Positions 26,302-33,703 of a DNA stretch of 64,000 nucleotides are shown here, piece by piece. The stretch lies in the NCBI GenBank assembly GCA_964345075.1, contig CAYFPS010000005.1:1-64000 (forward strand), in the 5' to 3' direction. This DNA is from CAYFPS01 sp964345075 (GTDB lineage Bacteria; CAIWAD01). The notes beneath the pieces are model-generated. The model saw only the letters and a program-made list of their open reading frames with translations. It ran no database searches and was not told the DNA's origin. The translations under genes and the position numbers were made by a program. Numbering within the stretch: position 1 is the first letter of the stretch; each line of letters starts with the position of its first letter.

Positions 26302-28167
26302 TCAGAACTTGCGGATATGGATCTCTGTGCGACGATTGCGAGCACGGCTAAGTGAATCGCTGCCCAGTGCGATCGGCATGCTGCGGCCAAAGCCTGTGCA
26401 GCTTAGCCGGCCGGCATCGATCCCGCGCTGAAGAAGTGCCTGCTTGACGGCTTCGGCACGATCAATTGAGAGCTGCTGATTGTAGGCTTCGCTGCCTTCG
26501 TCATCGGTATGCCCGTGCAGATCAATCTCCAGTTCGGGTGACTGACGCATGAAGGCCGCCAGTTCCTCGACCACCAGCAGGCCCATCGGCCTGATGCTCA
26601 CGCTGTCGCGGTCGAAGTCCAGATGATCCAGCCGAAATTCCACGGGCGCTCCCAGCGCTTCCAACTCGATCAGAAGCGTGTCAGGCTGATGACTGAGCGT
26701 CCAATAGTTCAGACTGGGCTTGCCTGCCAGCACATCGGCCCCACAATCAATTCGCCACGAAACAAAACTGTACCCGGGCGCGGTTGCAAAAAGCAGCCAG
26801 GGACCTGCGGGCAGGGGCAGGGAAGCCAGCCCGTCTTCATGGCAGTCGCTGCGGCGCCAATCGGGTGACATGGATGAAAGAGACTCCAGCCGGAGTCCCG
26901 CCTTGATGGCTTCACCCGTAATGGCGGAGACGACTTTTACTGTAAGCAGAAAGCGCTCATCGGCCGGACAGCAGGCGGGAATTTCGGTGTGATACAAATC
27001 CAGGCTGCTGAAGCCATCCCGCCGCGAGGCAAAAACCGCCCGCCGGCCCTGCTGGCTAACAACCATGCCAAGGTCAGCGCCGGCCGTGTTCAGCGGGCGA
27101 CCAAGATTCAGCGGGTGCGACCATTCGCCTTCATCATCCATTCGGCTGTAATACAAATCTAGATCGCCCAGGCCCGCGTGTCCACGGCTGGCAAAGTAGA
27201 GGCTGCGGCCGTCCAGATGCAGAAAGGGGCCTTGCTCATCTTCTGCTGTGTTGATCACCGGGCCTAGGTTTTCAGCTGGTAGAAAAGTGCCCCCCACCCC
27301 TCGACGACTGATATAGAGATCACAGCCTCCATAGCCGCCTGGTCGATTGGATGAAAAAATCAGCCAGTCTGCCATGGGTGAAAGCGTCGGATGCGAGTCC
27401 CAGAAAGGGCTGTTGATTTCGGATTTCAGAAGCTCTGGTTCTCCCCAGCCATCGGCACCTGCCTGGCTCAGGTAGAGATCACAATCGCCAAAGCCATTCA
27501 CCCGCTCGCAGGCACTGAACACAAAATGCCGTCCATCGGCTGCCATGCTGCCACAGCCCTCAGACTCGAGGGTATTGAAAGGCGCGCCCAGCGGTGCAGC
27601 CGGACTCCAGTCCTGCCACTCACCGTCAAAGGCCCGGGAAAACCAGAAATCTTCCCGGTAAAGCGATGCCCTTCCTACATGATCCATGCCACCCGGTCTC
27701 GTGGAGGAAAAGCCCAGCTGGCGATCCGCCGCAAAAAGGAAGGGCATGTACTCATCCCAGTCGGTATTGATGCGTGAGCCAAAGCGTTTCACTATAAGCT
27801 TGTCGCTGGCTTCGCCCAGCTGCCAGAGCCAGGTGCTGACCGCATTATCCGGCAATCGCCCCAACCTGCGCAGGGCAAGTTCCATTGCTTGACGAGCTGG
27901 CAGGAAGTTCGGGTCAAGAACAAGCGACTGCTTCCAGGCCTTGAGCGCACTTTCCGGCCTTTCCAGTGCCATCAGCGCCCGGCCCATCAAAAAATGTGCT
28001 TCAGGACAATCGCGGCAATGGCCCAGATAGTCTTCGAAGTCCAGCAGCGCTTCAAGGCCATTACCCCGATGTAATGCTTCCAATCCGGCACGGCGATGCG
28101 CCTCGCCTTCCGTTTGGCCGAAGGCGGCAAGATTCAGGATGAGGAGCAAAATCACGGGGGAAAGCAT
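26302..28167 (-). CDS. porE: PorE-like T9SS envelope protein (TPR, beta-propeller, regulatory domain, OmpA)
   Basis: A 621-residue protein with a signal peptide (1-17), TPR-like helices (about 20-110), a PD40/WD40-like propeller (about 130-395, repeated IYFASRGHAGLGDLDLYYS-type blades), a carboxypeptidase-regulatory-like domain (about 404-475) and an OmpA peptidoglycan-binding domain (about 505-615, HGHTDDEGSEAYNQQLS and RRTEI). This four-part order is that of PorE, a type IX secretion component that anchors the machinery to peptidoglycan. Placement next to a sorting-domain cargo agrees. Many similar OmpA/PD40 proteins exist, so the exact role is inference. It lacks an obvious lipobox. Confidence 0.75.
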   Translation of the reverse strand: MLSPVILLLILNLAAFGQTEGEAHRRAGLEALHRGNGLEALLDFEDYLGHCRDCPEAHFLMGRALMALERPESALKAWKQSLVLDPNFLPARQAMELALRRLGRLPDNAVSTWLWQLGEASDKLIVKRFGSRINTDWDEYMPFLFAADRQLGFSSTRPGGMDHVGRASLYREDFWFSRAFDGEWQDWSPAAPLGAPFNTLESEGCGSMAADGRHFVFSACERVNGFGDCDLYLSQAGADGWGEPELLKSEINSPFWDSHPTLSPMADWLIFSSNRPGGYGGCDLYISRRGVGGTFLPAENLGPVINTAEDEQGPFLHLDGRSLYFASRGHAGLGDLDLYYSRMDDEGEWSHPLNLGRPLNTAGADLGMVVSQQGRRAVFASRRDGFSSLDLYHTEIPACCPADERFLLTVKVVSAITGEAIKAGLRLESLSSMSPDWRRSDCHEDGLASLPLPAGPWLLFATAPGYSFVSWRIDCGADVLAGKPSLNYWTLSHQPDTLLIELEALGAPVEFRLDHLDFDRDSVSIRPMGLLVVEELAAFMRQSPELEIDLHGHTDDEGSEAYNQQLSIDRAEAVKQALLQRGIDAGRLSCTGFGRSMPIALGSDSLSRARNRRTEIHIRKF

Positions 28168-28279
28168 GCGCTCCGGCTCCTTTCTCGCTTTGGGTTTCCT
28201 ACCTTTTCGACTGAAAAAAAACGATCCGCAGCCGATAAGCTAGACAATTGCGAGAACTGCGGCGTTCAAGGAGCCATTG

Positions 28280-28783
28280 ATGCGACCCAATCCCATCGAT
28301 ACCATCCTCGATTATTTCTCCGAGCTGGACTGGGATCATCGCTTTTATCCGGAAGACTCCTCCGTTGACGCCTCCTACACGGGCGAGCACGGAAGCTGGC
28401 AGTGCAGGGCCGTCTGGGATCATCAGGCGGAAATCTTCTGCTTCTATTCCTTCCTACCTACCATGGTGCCCATGGAGCGGCGCTGGACCATGATGGAGCT
28501 GATCACCCGCCTGAACCTTGGGCAACGCTACGGCGACTTTGAACTGGATCTCAATTCAGGCAGCCTGGCCCTGCGCAGCTACCTGCTCTGCCGCGAGCAG
28601 AATCTGGAATCCGCCGCCATCAACGACGCCGTTAGCGGCAATCTGGCCCTGATGGACGATCATCTTCACCTGATGATGAAGGTTATTTATTCGGACATCA
28701 CGCCGATGGAAGCCTGGGAAGAAGCGGTTCGCGAAGAGAACGCCCGCTTTGGTGCCGAGGAAGAAGGCGGCGACGAAGACTGA
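28280..28783 (+). CDS. YbjN-domain protein
   Basis: The only confident plus-strand gene. It encodes a 167-residue soluble acidic protein of the YbjN / secretion-chaperone-like fold: alternating strands and helices with ELDWDHRFYPEDS, WQCRAVWDHQAEIFCFYSFLP, LITRLNLGQRYGDFELDLNSGSLALRSYL and a C-terminal helix ending in an acidic tail (EEEGGDED). AAGGAG lies 6 nt before ATG 28280; an adjacent TTG is less likely. It is transcribed divergently from porE and ends at a terminator shared with the TlpA-like gene. YbjN proteins are linked to stress and motility regulation, but the function here is unknown. Confidence 0.82.
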   Translation: MRPNPIDTILDYFSELDWDHRFYPEDSSVDASYTGEHGSWQCRAVWDHQAEIFCFYSFLPTMVPMERRWTMMELITRLNLGQRYGDFELDLNSGSLALRSYLLCREQNLESAAINDAVSGNLALMDDHLHLMMKVIYSDITPMEAWEEAVREENARFGAEEEGGDED

Positions 28784-28801
28784 CACGATTTCAAGCATGA
28801 A

Positions 28802-28834
28802 AAAAGCCCCGATCCAAAGGACCGGGGCTTTTCT
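28802..28834. terminator. Bidirectional rho-independent terminator
   Basis: AAAAGCCCCGATCC pairs with GGACCGGGGCTTTT around a short A-rich loop. Runs of A on the left and T on the right let it end both the plus-strand YbjN gene and the minus-strand TlpA-like gene. Confidence 0.88.
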
Positions 28835-28854
28835 TTTTCGTAACAAGGCCTGTG

Positions 28855-29370
28855 CTACTCGGCGAGCAGCTGATCGATCAGGCCTTCCGGGACCTGCATC
28901 GGATGACCGTTGTAGGCCACTTCGCCCTTCTTGTTGAAGATCAGCGAGCGCGGAATGCTGTTGACGCCATGCTGGGCGGCAAACTGCTGCGGCTGCGGGC
29001 GGTTCTCAAAGTAGACAGGGAAGCTGTACTTGCTGTTGGCCTTGAGCCAGCCCTTGACCTTGTCCGGTGTATCACCGCGCCAGCCGGTGTTCACGACCAT
29101 CATTTCAAACTGCTCGTTGCCCTTGTAATGCTCCCAGACTTCCTGCACATGCGGCATGCTGCGAATACAGGGCGGGCACCAGACACCCCAGAGCTCCACA
29201 AAGACCACCTTGCCGGCGGTTGCTTCTGCCGGAACAGTGGACATCATGGTAAGTGCTTCCTGAGTGGTGTTGCCGGCGGGCTTGGCTGCGGGACTGTTGG
29301 CGTCACCGCAATTGCTGAAAACCAGCACCAGGGCCGTCAGCATGGGCAGGATCCATCGATTGCGCAGCAT
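28855..29370 (-). CDS. TlpA-like thiol-disulfide lipoprotein
   Basis: A 171-residue lipoprotein: signal sequence with lipobox LVFSNC (Cys about 21), a short linker, then a thioredoxin fold with the active site WCPPC (about residue 64) and the cis-proline loop SIPRSL. Such proteins reduce or shuffle disulfides in the periplasm, for example in cytochrome maturation or protein folding. It follows trxA by 11 nt, so cytoplasmic and periplasmic thioredoxins are made together; electron transfer between them would need a membrane protein (CcdA/DsbD) not seen here. Start ATG 29370 has AAGGAAG upstream. Confidence 0.9.
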   Translation of the reverse strand: MLRNRWILPMLTALVLVFSNCGDANSPAAKPAGNTTQEALTMMSTVPAEATAGKVVFVELWGVWCPPCIRSMPHVQEVWEHYKGNEQFEMMVVNTGWRGDTPDKVKGWLKANSKYSFPVYFENRPQPQQFAAQHGVNSIPRSLIFNKKGEVAYNGHPMQVPEGLIDQLLAE

Positions 29371-29381
29371 GAGCTTCCTTT

Positions 29382-29699
29382 CTAGTTGTTCTTCTCGATC
29401 AGTTCCAGAATCTTCGCCTTGCTCTGGAGTCCGATGAATTTGTCAACGGCCTTGCCGTCCTTGAAAAAATGCACCTGCGGCACGCTCATCACACCACAGC
29501 TGCGGGCCGTCTGCGCGGCCTCTTCGATATCGGCCATTACCACCAGCACGTCATCACGTTCGGCCTGAATTTCGGCCAGGATCGGATGCAGCTTCTTGCA
29601 GGGGCCGCACCAGGTCGCGCTGAAGTCGACCAGAACCAACTTGTCACTCTTTACCGTCGCCTCAAAGGTGGCATCGGTTACCTTCGTCAGGTCTGCCAT
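29382..29699 (-). CDS. trxA: Thioredoxin
   Basis: A 105-residue cytoplasmic thioredoxin with the redox motif WCGPCK (near residue 31) in LVDFSATWCGPCKKLHP and the cis-proline in MSVPQVHFFKDG. Length is standard. A strong ribosome binding site (GGAGGAAA) precedes ATG 29699, and a possible promoter lies at 29741-29768. It heads a two-gene unit with the TlpA-like lipoprotein. Confidence 0.95.
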   Translation of the reverse strand: MADLTKVTDATFEATVKSDKLVLVDFSATWCGPCKKLHPILAEIQAERDDVLVVMADIEEAAQTARSCGVMSVPQVHFFKDGKAVDKFIGLQSKAKILELIEKNN

Positions 29700-29739
29700 G
29701 ATTTCCTCCAGTTGAACAAAAGCCCAATAAACTATTTCG

Positions 29740-29768
29740 CATCGTAAAATGTTTCACGATGAAAGCAA
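29740..29768 (-). promoter_or_regulatory. Possible trxA promoter over a palindrome
   Basis: Minus-strand TTGCTT (29763-29768) and TACGAT (29741-29746) are 16 bases apart. Most of this span is a near-palindrome, CATCGTGAAAC/ATTTTACGATG (29740-29761), which could be an operator or a weak hairpin ending the TPR gene. Confidence 0.35.
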
Positions 29769-29769
29769 T

Positions 29770-32613
29770 TTATTCGGCAGTCGTGTTCAATTCGGCCAAC
29801 ATGCCTTCGGCCGCTTCACGGTTGAAAGCCTCTTCGGGCCAGTGCTCAAGTGCCAGCTGAAGGTGTCTGGCGGCATCTTCCTTGCGGCCCGTCTCCTTGA
29901 AAATGCGTCCCAGCTGGAAATGGGAATCGCCATGAGCCGGTGAAATACCGAGGACGGACTGGAAGAACTTGGCCGCCTCAGTGGCGTTCTTGCGCACATT
30001 CTGCATGATCAGGCCGCTGTAATACAAGGCCATGAAGCTGCGCTGATCCTGCTGGAAGGCCGTGGTGAAGCTCTTCAGAGCCGCATCATGGCGATCGCTC
30101 GTGTACTCGAGCAGGCCAAGTTCGTAGTGGGCCAGCGGGAAGGTTTTCTGCAGGTCGAGCGCGCGACGGATCGCCTCCTCGGCCTTGTCTTCCTTGTCGG
30201 CCTCCTTAAGTGCAACACCGTAACGGAACTGGAAGACCGCATTGTTCGGCTGCATCTCAACAGCGTTGCGGTATTCCTTGACGGCCACATCTTCTTCGCC
30301 ATTTTCCAACAGCAGTTCTGCCAATCGGAAACGAATGTTGGGGTCTTCCGGCAGGCGCTCCTCAAGCAGAATCATGCTCTCGATGGCCTTATCCATATCA
30401 CCCTTGGCCACATGGGCATTGGAGAGATCAAAGAGGGCACGGTGATTCTCGGGCACCTTCTCCACCACCACACTGTAGTGCTCAATAGCACCATCCCAGT
30501 CCTTGGCGTTCAGGCAGGCCTGAGCCAGCAGCAGGCGATCGTCCATGTCTTCCGGATCGTCTTCCACAGCCTTTTTCAGTTCGTCGATGGAAGCCGCTAC
30601 CAGCGGGCGGTTCTGCTGCAGGTGCTGCAGGCGCTGCTGGGCTTCCGGGAAGTCAGGCTTGAGCTCCAGTGCCTTCATCAGGCAGGATTCGGCCTCTTCC
30701 GGCTTGCCAAGGTCAATCAGGGTCAGGGCGATGTAGAAGTGCGTGACAGCGTTATCCGCGTTAAGTGCTTCCAGCTTGCGCAGTTCGCCCAGCGCCTCCT
30801 CGTGCCGGCCTTCGCGATTAAGCAGGTTGGCCAGACGGAAGAGAATATTGCCGTCTCCCTGAGCCAGCTTGTGCCAGTTGCGGTAGGCTTCGATTGCTTC
30901 TGCGTTCAGGCCCTGCAGCTCCAGGTTGTGTGCCAGCGAACCGGCGGCCTCGCGGCGGGCATTTTCCAGCATGGCATTGCCGGGCTGGGCGGCAAGACGC
31001 TCATCGAGCAGTTCCAGCGTGCGGGCGAAGGACTTGCCTGCCTCGTCATGGAAACCCTTCTGCTGGGCGCAAACTCCCCGAAGCTGCTGCACCTGGGCCA
31101 GATCGATACGCTGATCGTCCGGAGCGCGGTCTTCCAGTTCATCCAGCAGATCGGCAGCCTCTTCCGGCTCGCGCAGCATCACATCCAGCTGAATCAGGCG
31201 CAGCAGAATGGTGCTGTCGCGCTCGTCAACGGCAGCCAGTCCCTGACGCAGGGATTCGCGGGCCTGGCGGACACGGGACATGTCCTGTCCGGCCGTCCAG
31301 GAAAGCACAAGACCATGGTTGATGCGCAGGCGGGGATCGTCGGGATGCTCCTCCAGCAGGCCTTCCAGCAGGGGCAGCGCCTCGTCGAAGCGGCGGCTCC
31401 GCAGGAAAGCATCCAGCAGCTGGCGACGCAATTCGCCGTTTTCGGGATCAGCCTCCACCTGGCGCTTCAGCTCGTCAATGTCGGCTTGCGGGGCGGCACC
31501 CGGCTGGGACTGCGGAATCGGCTCTCCGGACAGACGGGCCTGCAGGGCACGCGCGGCGGCAAAACCAGGCTGCTTCTTAAGTGAATCCTCAACCAGTACG
31601 CGGGCCTCGTTTTCCAGCTTGTCGCGGGCATCGCCTTCCAGCGCGGCTGCCTGCTCCGTGAAGATCAGGGCCTTCTGGTAACCGAGCATGGGATCGCCGG
31701 GGGCAAGCTCCAGACCCTTGTTCAAGTACTCGAGGGCCTTGTCGTAGTCCTTGTCGTGCTGGGCGACAATGCCGGCCAGACGGCTCAGCGCGCCCGGCTG
31801 GCGGGGCTGCACTTCAAGGCTTTCCTCGATCCGCTTCTTCGCCTCGTCCTGACGGCCGGCCTGCTCGAGCATCTGACCCAGATTGAAGAGAATGCCGGCA
31901 TCCTTTTCGTTGCTTTCGAGTGCCTTCTGCAGACAGGCAATGGCGTCTTCGAACTGGCCGCGACGGCTGTGCAGCAGCGCGCGCAGATTGAGCACATCAC
32001 GGTGCATGGGCATCTTGGCCAAAAGGTCGTCCAGAATCTCTTCGGCCTCATCCAGCGCGGCCTGATGACCAGGCAGCTGGCTCAGGTTCTGCAGGAAAAG
32101 CGCGAACTGAAAGCGTGCATTGGGATCTTCCGGATTGATTTCCAGACCCAGGCGATAGCACTCATCGGCTTCCTTCAACTTGCGCTCGGCAGCCGTGCCA
32201 TCAGTCTGGCGCAGCTGGTCGTGCTGGGCGGCCTGCGCGCTGGCAAGGGCGAAATAGAGCGGCGCGCGCTTTTCGGAAGGAGTATTGTCAACCGACTTGC
32301 GCAAGGCTACTTCAGCCTCGTCAGCCCGCCTTAGCTGAAGCAGGGTCTGGCCCAGGTGATACCAGGCTTCGGCCATTGTCGGCTGCAGGCGAATGGCCTC
32401 GCGAAAGCGTTCTTCGGCATTGCTGAATTCCCGGTGTCCCAGATAGGCAAGGCCCAAGTGGTAAACAGCGGCTGGATCATTCGGGTTGAACTCAAGGCTC
32501 TTTTTGTAACCGGCAATCACCTTGTGAATATCAGGATTGGGCGTTCCCAGATGCAGTTTGCGGGTTTCTTCAAACCACTTGCGCGCCTTGTCAGTGTTGT
32601 TCATCTGGCTCAT
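29770..32613 (-). CDS. Large tetratricopeptide-repeat protein
   Basis: A 947-residue protein made almost wholly of TPR units, about 20 or more, in the canonical form (for example DPAAVYHLGLAYLGHREFSNAEERFREAIRLQP and NAVTHFYIALTLIDLGKPEEAESCLMKALEL). No signal peptide, membrane segment or catalytic domain is visible, so it is presumably a cytoplasmic scaffold. The frame extends 49 codons upstream, but MSQMNNTDKARKWFEE at 32613 starts the repeat region naturally. It lies just downstream of the glycosylation operon, 109 nt after its last gene, and may belong to it functionally. The iterated octamer is absent from all 2.8 kb. Confidence 0.85.
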   Translation of the reverse strand: MSQMNNTDKARKWFEETRKLHLGTPNPDIHKVIAGYKKSLEFNPNDPAAVYHLGLAYLGHREFSNAEERFREAIRLQPTMAEAWYHLGQTLLQLRRADEAEVALRKSVDNTPSEKRAPLYFALASAQAAQHDQLRQTDGTAAERKLKEADECYRLGLEINPEDPNARFQFALFLQNLSQLPGHQAALDEAEEILDDLLAKMPMHRDVLNLRALLHSRRGQFEDAIACLQKALESNEKDAGILFNLGQMLEQAGRQDEAKKRIEESLEVQPRQPGALSRLAGIVAQHDKDYDKALEYLNKGLELAPGDPMLGYQKALIFTEQAAALEGDARDKLENEARVLVEDSLKKQPGFAAARALQARLSGEPIPQSQPGAAPQADIDELKRQVEADPENGELRRQLLDAFLRSRRFDEALPLLEGLLEEHPDDPRLRINHGLVLSWTAGQDMSRVRQARESLRQGLAAVDERDSTILLRLIQLDVMLREPEEAADLLDELEDRAPDDQRIDLAQVQQLRGVCAQQKGFHDEAGKSFARTLELLDERLAAQPGNAMLENARREAAGSLAHNLELQGLNAEAIEAYRNWHKLAQGDGNILFRLANLLNREGRHEEALGELRKLEALNADNAVTHFYIALTLIDLGKPEEAESCLMKALELKPDFPEAQQRLQHLQQNRPLVAASIDELKKAVEDDPEDMDDRLLLAQACLNAKDWDGAIEHYSVVVEKVPENHRALFDLSNAHVAKGDMDKAIESMILLEERLPEDPNIRFRLAELLLENGEEDVAVKEYRNAVEMQPNNAVFQFRYGVALKEADKEDKAEEAIRRALDLQKTFPLAHYELGLLEYTSDRHDAALKSFTTAFQQDQRSFMALYYSGLIMQNVRKNATEAAKFFQSVLGISPAHGDSHFQLGRIFKETGRKEDAARHLQLALEHWPEEAFNREAAEGMLAELNTTAE

Positions 32614-32722
32614 ATCGAAGCATCTCCAAAGTTCCGGGTAAAGAACAGGCTCATCGCCATCAGCGAAAAGCCTGCGAATTCGAACCTGACAATATAAGGG
32701 AAGAGAGGCGGAAGAGGGGCGA

Positions 32723-33097
32723 TCAGCTCCGGGAATCGAAGTAGCGGGAGCGTCTGCCAAGGTTGCGCTGGTCCTCGCGGGAGCCGCGATAGGCCTCCAG
32801 ACTTGCCCTCATGCGACCCATATCGTCCAGATCGGCCCGTCGGCGTTCCAGATCCTCCTCGACGCGACGTTCCAGCTCCTGCTCGACTTCCATCAATCGG
32901 GCAGCCAATTCACGACGCGCCGCAAGCTCTTCACGGCGCGCCTCAATTGGAGCCAGCATTTTCTCTCGAGTCGAGATCAGCTTCTCCAGATCATCGGGAT
33001 GGATCACGGTTCCTGCCGGATGATCACGCAAAAAGGCGGCGGCCGATCGAATCCACTCGTCGACCAGCCTGTCGATGTCCGGTGCTCCGGAGCTCAT
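32723..33097 (-). CDS. Small coiled-coil protein, possibly a FliT-like flagellar chaperone
   Basis: A 124-residue charged helical protein. The long helix about 35-110 (EARREELAARRELAARLMEVEQELERRVEEDLERR) and the closing SLEAYRGSREDQ recall FliT-type chaperones that bind flagellar export substrates and often sit near fliS/fliD. Sequence similarity is too weak for a firm name. It overlaps the preceding gene by ATGA and is the last tightly coupled gene of the glycosylation operon. Confidence 0.6.
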   Translation of the reverse strand: MSSGAPDIDRLVDEWIRSAAAFLRDHPAGTVIHPDDLEKLISTREKMLAPIEARREELAARRELAARLMEVEQELERRVEEDLERRRADLDDMGRMRASLEAYRGSREDQRNLGRRSRYFDSRS

Positions 33098-33693
33098 GCA
33101 AGCAGCCCTGTGAGCCTGGAAGAAGTGCTTTCCCAGGTCTCCAGATGCTCGTTGATGTCGTACTCCAGCACATCGGCCAGCAGAATCCAGTCGCGGCTTT
33201 CCTGCGCGGAAATCACCTCATCAAAGTGCTTGTTCATCGTGTCCTGAAAGACTTGCACGTCCTGTCTCTCGATGTCCGGACGAAGGCCCACAAGCAGGCG
33301 ATCAATTTGTGTCACGCCAGCCATCAGCAGGCGCAGACCTTCCACGACCTTGACCAGATGATCGATTGCCGGGGCTTCCTCGCCCATTCGAAAGCGATCG
33401 GCACAGGCTGTGATCTCACGACGCAGCGGGCCCAGCCAGTCACTGCTGATGTTTACCGATTGCGCAATCAGCTGATTGGGGCTCTGGGTGTGAAGATCCA
33501 GGCGGGCCGGTTCCACATCCAGATTCCATTCGCCGGAAGGAATGCCGGTGACATCCTGACCATCCACTTCGACCTTGACGATCAGCTGACCTTCGTGATA
33601 CAACTTGACGCCGATCTCACGAATCAGCTCGTCGGTTTCGCCCGTGTGCGGTGGCAACTGTGATTCACGGCTTCCATTGACAAATACTTCCAT
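33094..33693 (-). CDS. Uncharacterised protein of the glycosylation operon
   Basis: A 199-residue soluble protein. Residues 1-65 look like a small beta domain (MEVFVNGSRESQ, GQLIVKVEVDGQDVTGIP), residues 70-199 like a helical bundle (LIAQSVNISSDWLGPLRREITACADRF and VFQDTMNKHFDEVISAQESRDWILLADVLEYDI). It resembles short proteins that accompany Maf/flagellin glycosylation and fliS-fliT genes, but I do not recognise a named family. Of two adjacent ATGs, 33693 is better placed behind GAAGGAGAA. Coupled by ATGA to the coiled-coil gene that follows. Confidence 0.65.
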   Translation of the reverse strand: MEVFVNGSRESQLPPHTGETDELIREIGVKLYHEGQLIVKVEVDGQDVTGIPSGEWNLDVEPARLDLHTQSPNQLIAQSVNISSDWLGPLRREITACADRFRMGEEAPAIDHLVKVVEGLRLLMAGVTQIDRLLVGLRPDIERQDVQVFQDTMNKHFDEVISAQESRDWILLADVLEYDINEHLETWESTSSRLTGLLA

Positions 33694-33703
33694 CATTTCT
33701 CCT

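Noticed and set aside
25950..26351. A plus-strand frame of 133 codons upstream of the large cargo gene
   Set aside because: It spans the upstream region and the 3' end of the porE-like gene, has no ribosome binding site, and its composition is not coding-like.
30088..31584. A plus-strand open frame of 498 codons
   Set aside because: Antisense to the TPR protein; the repeat codon pattern keeps it open. No domain and no ribosome binding site.
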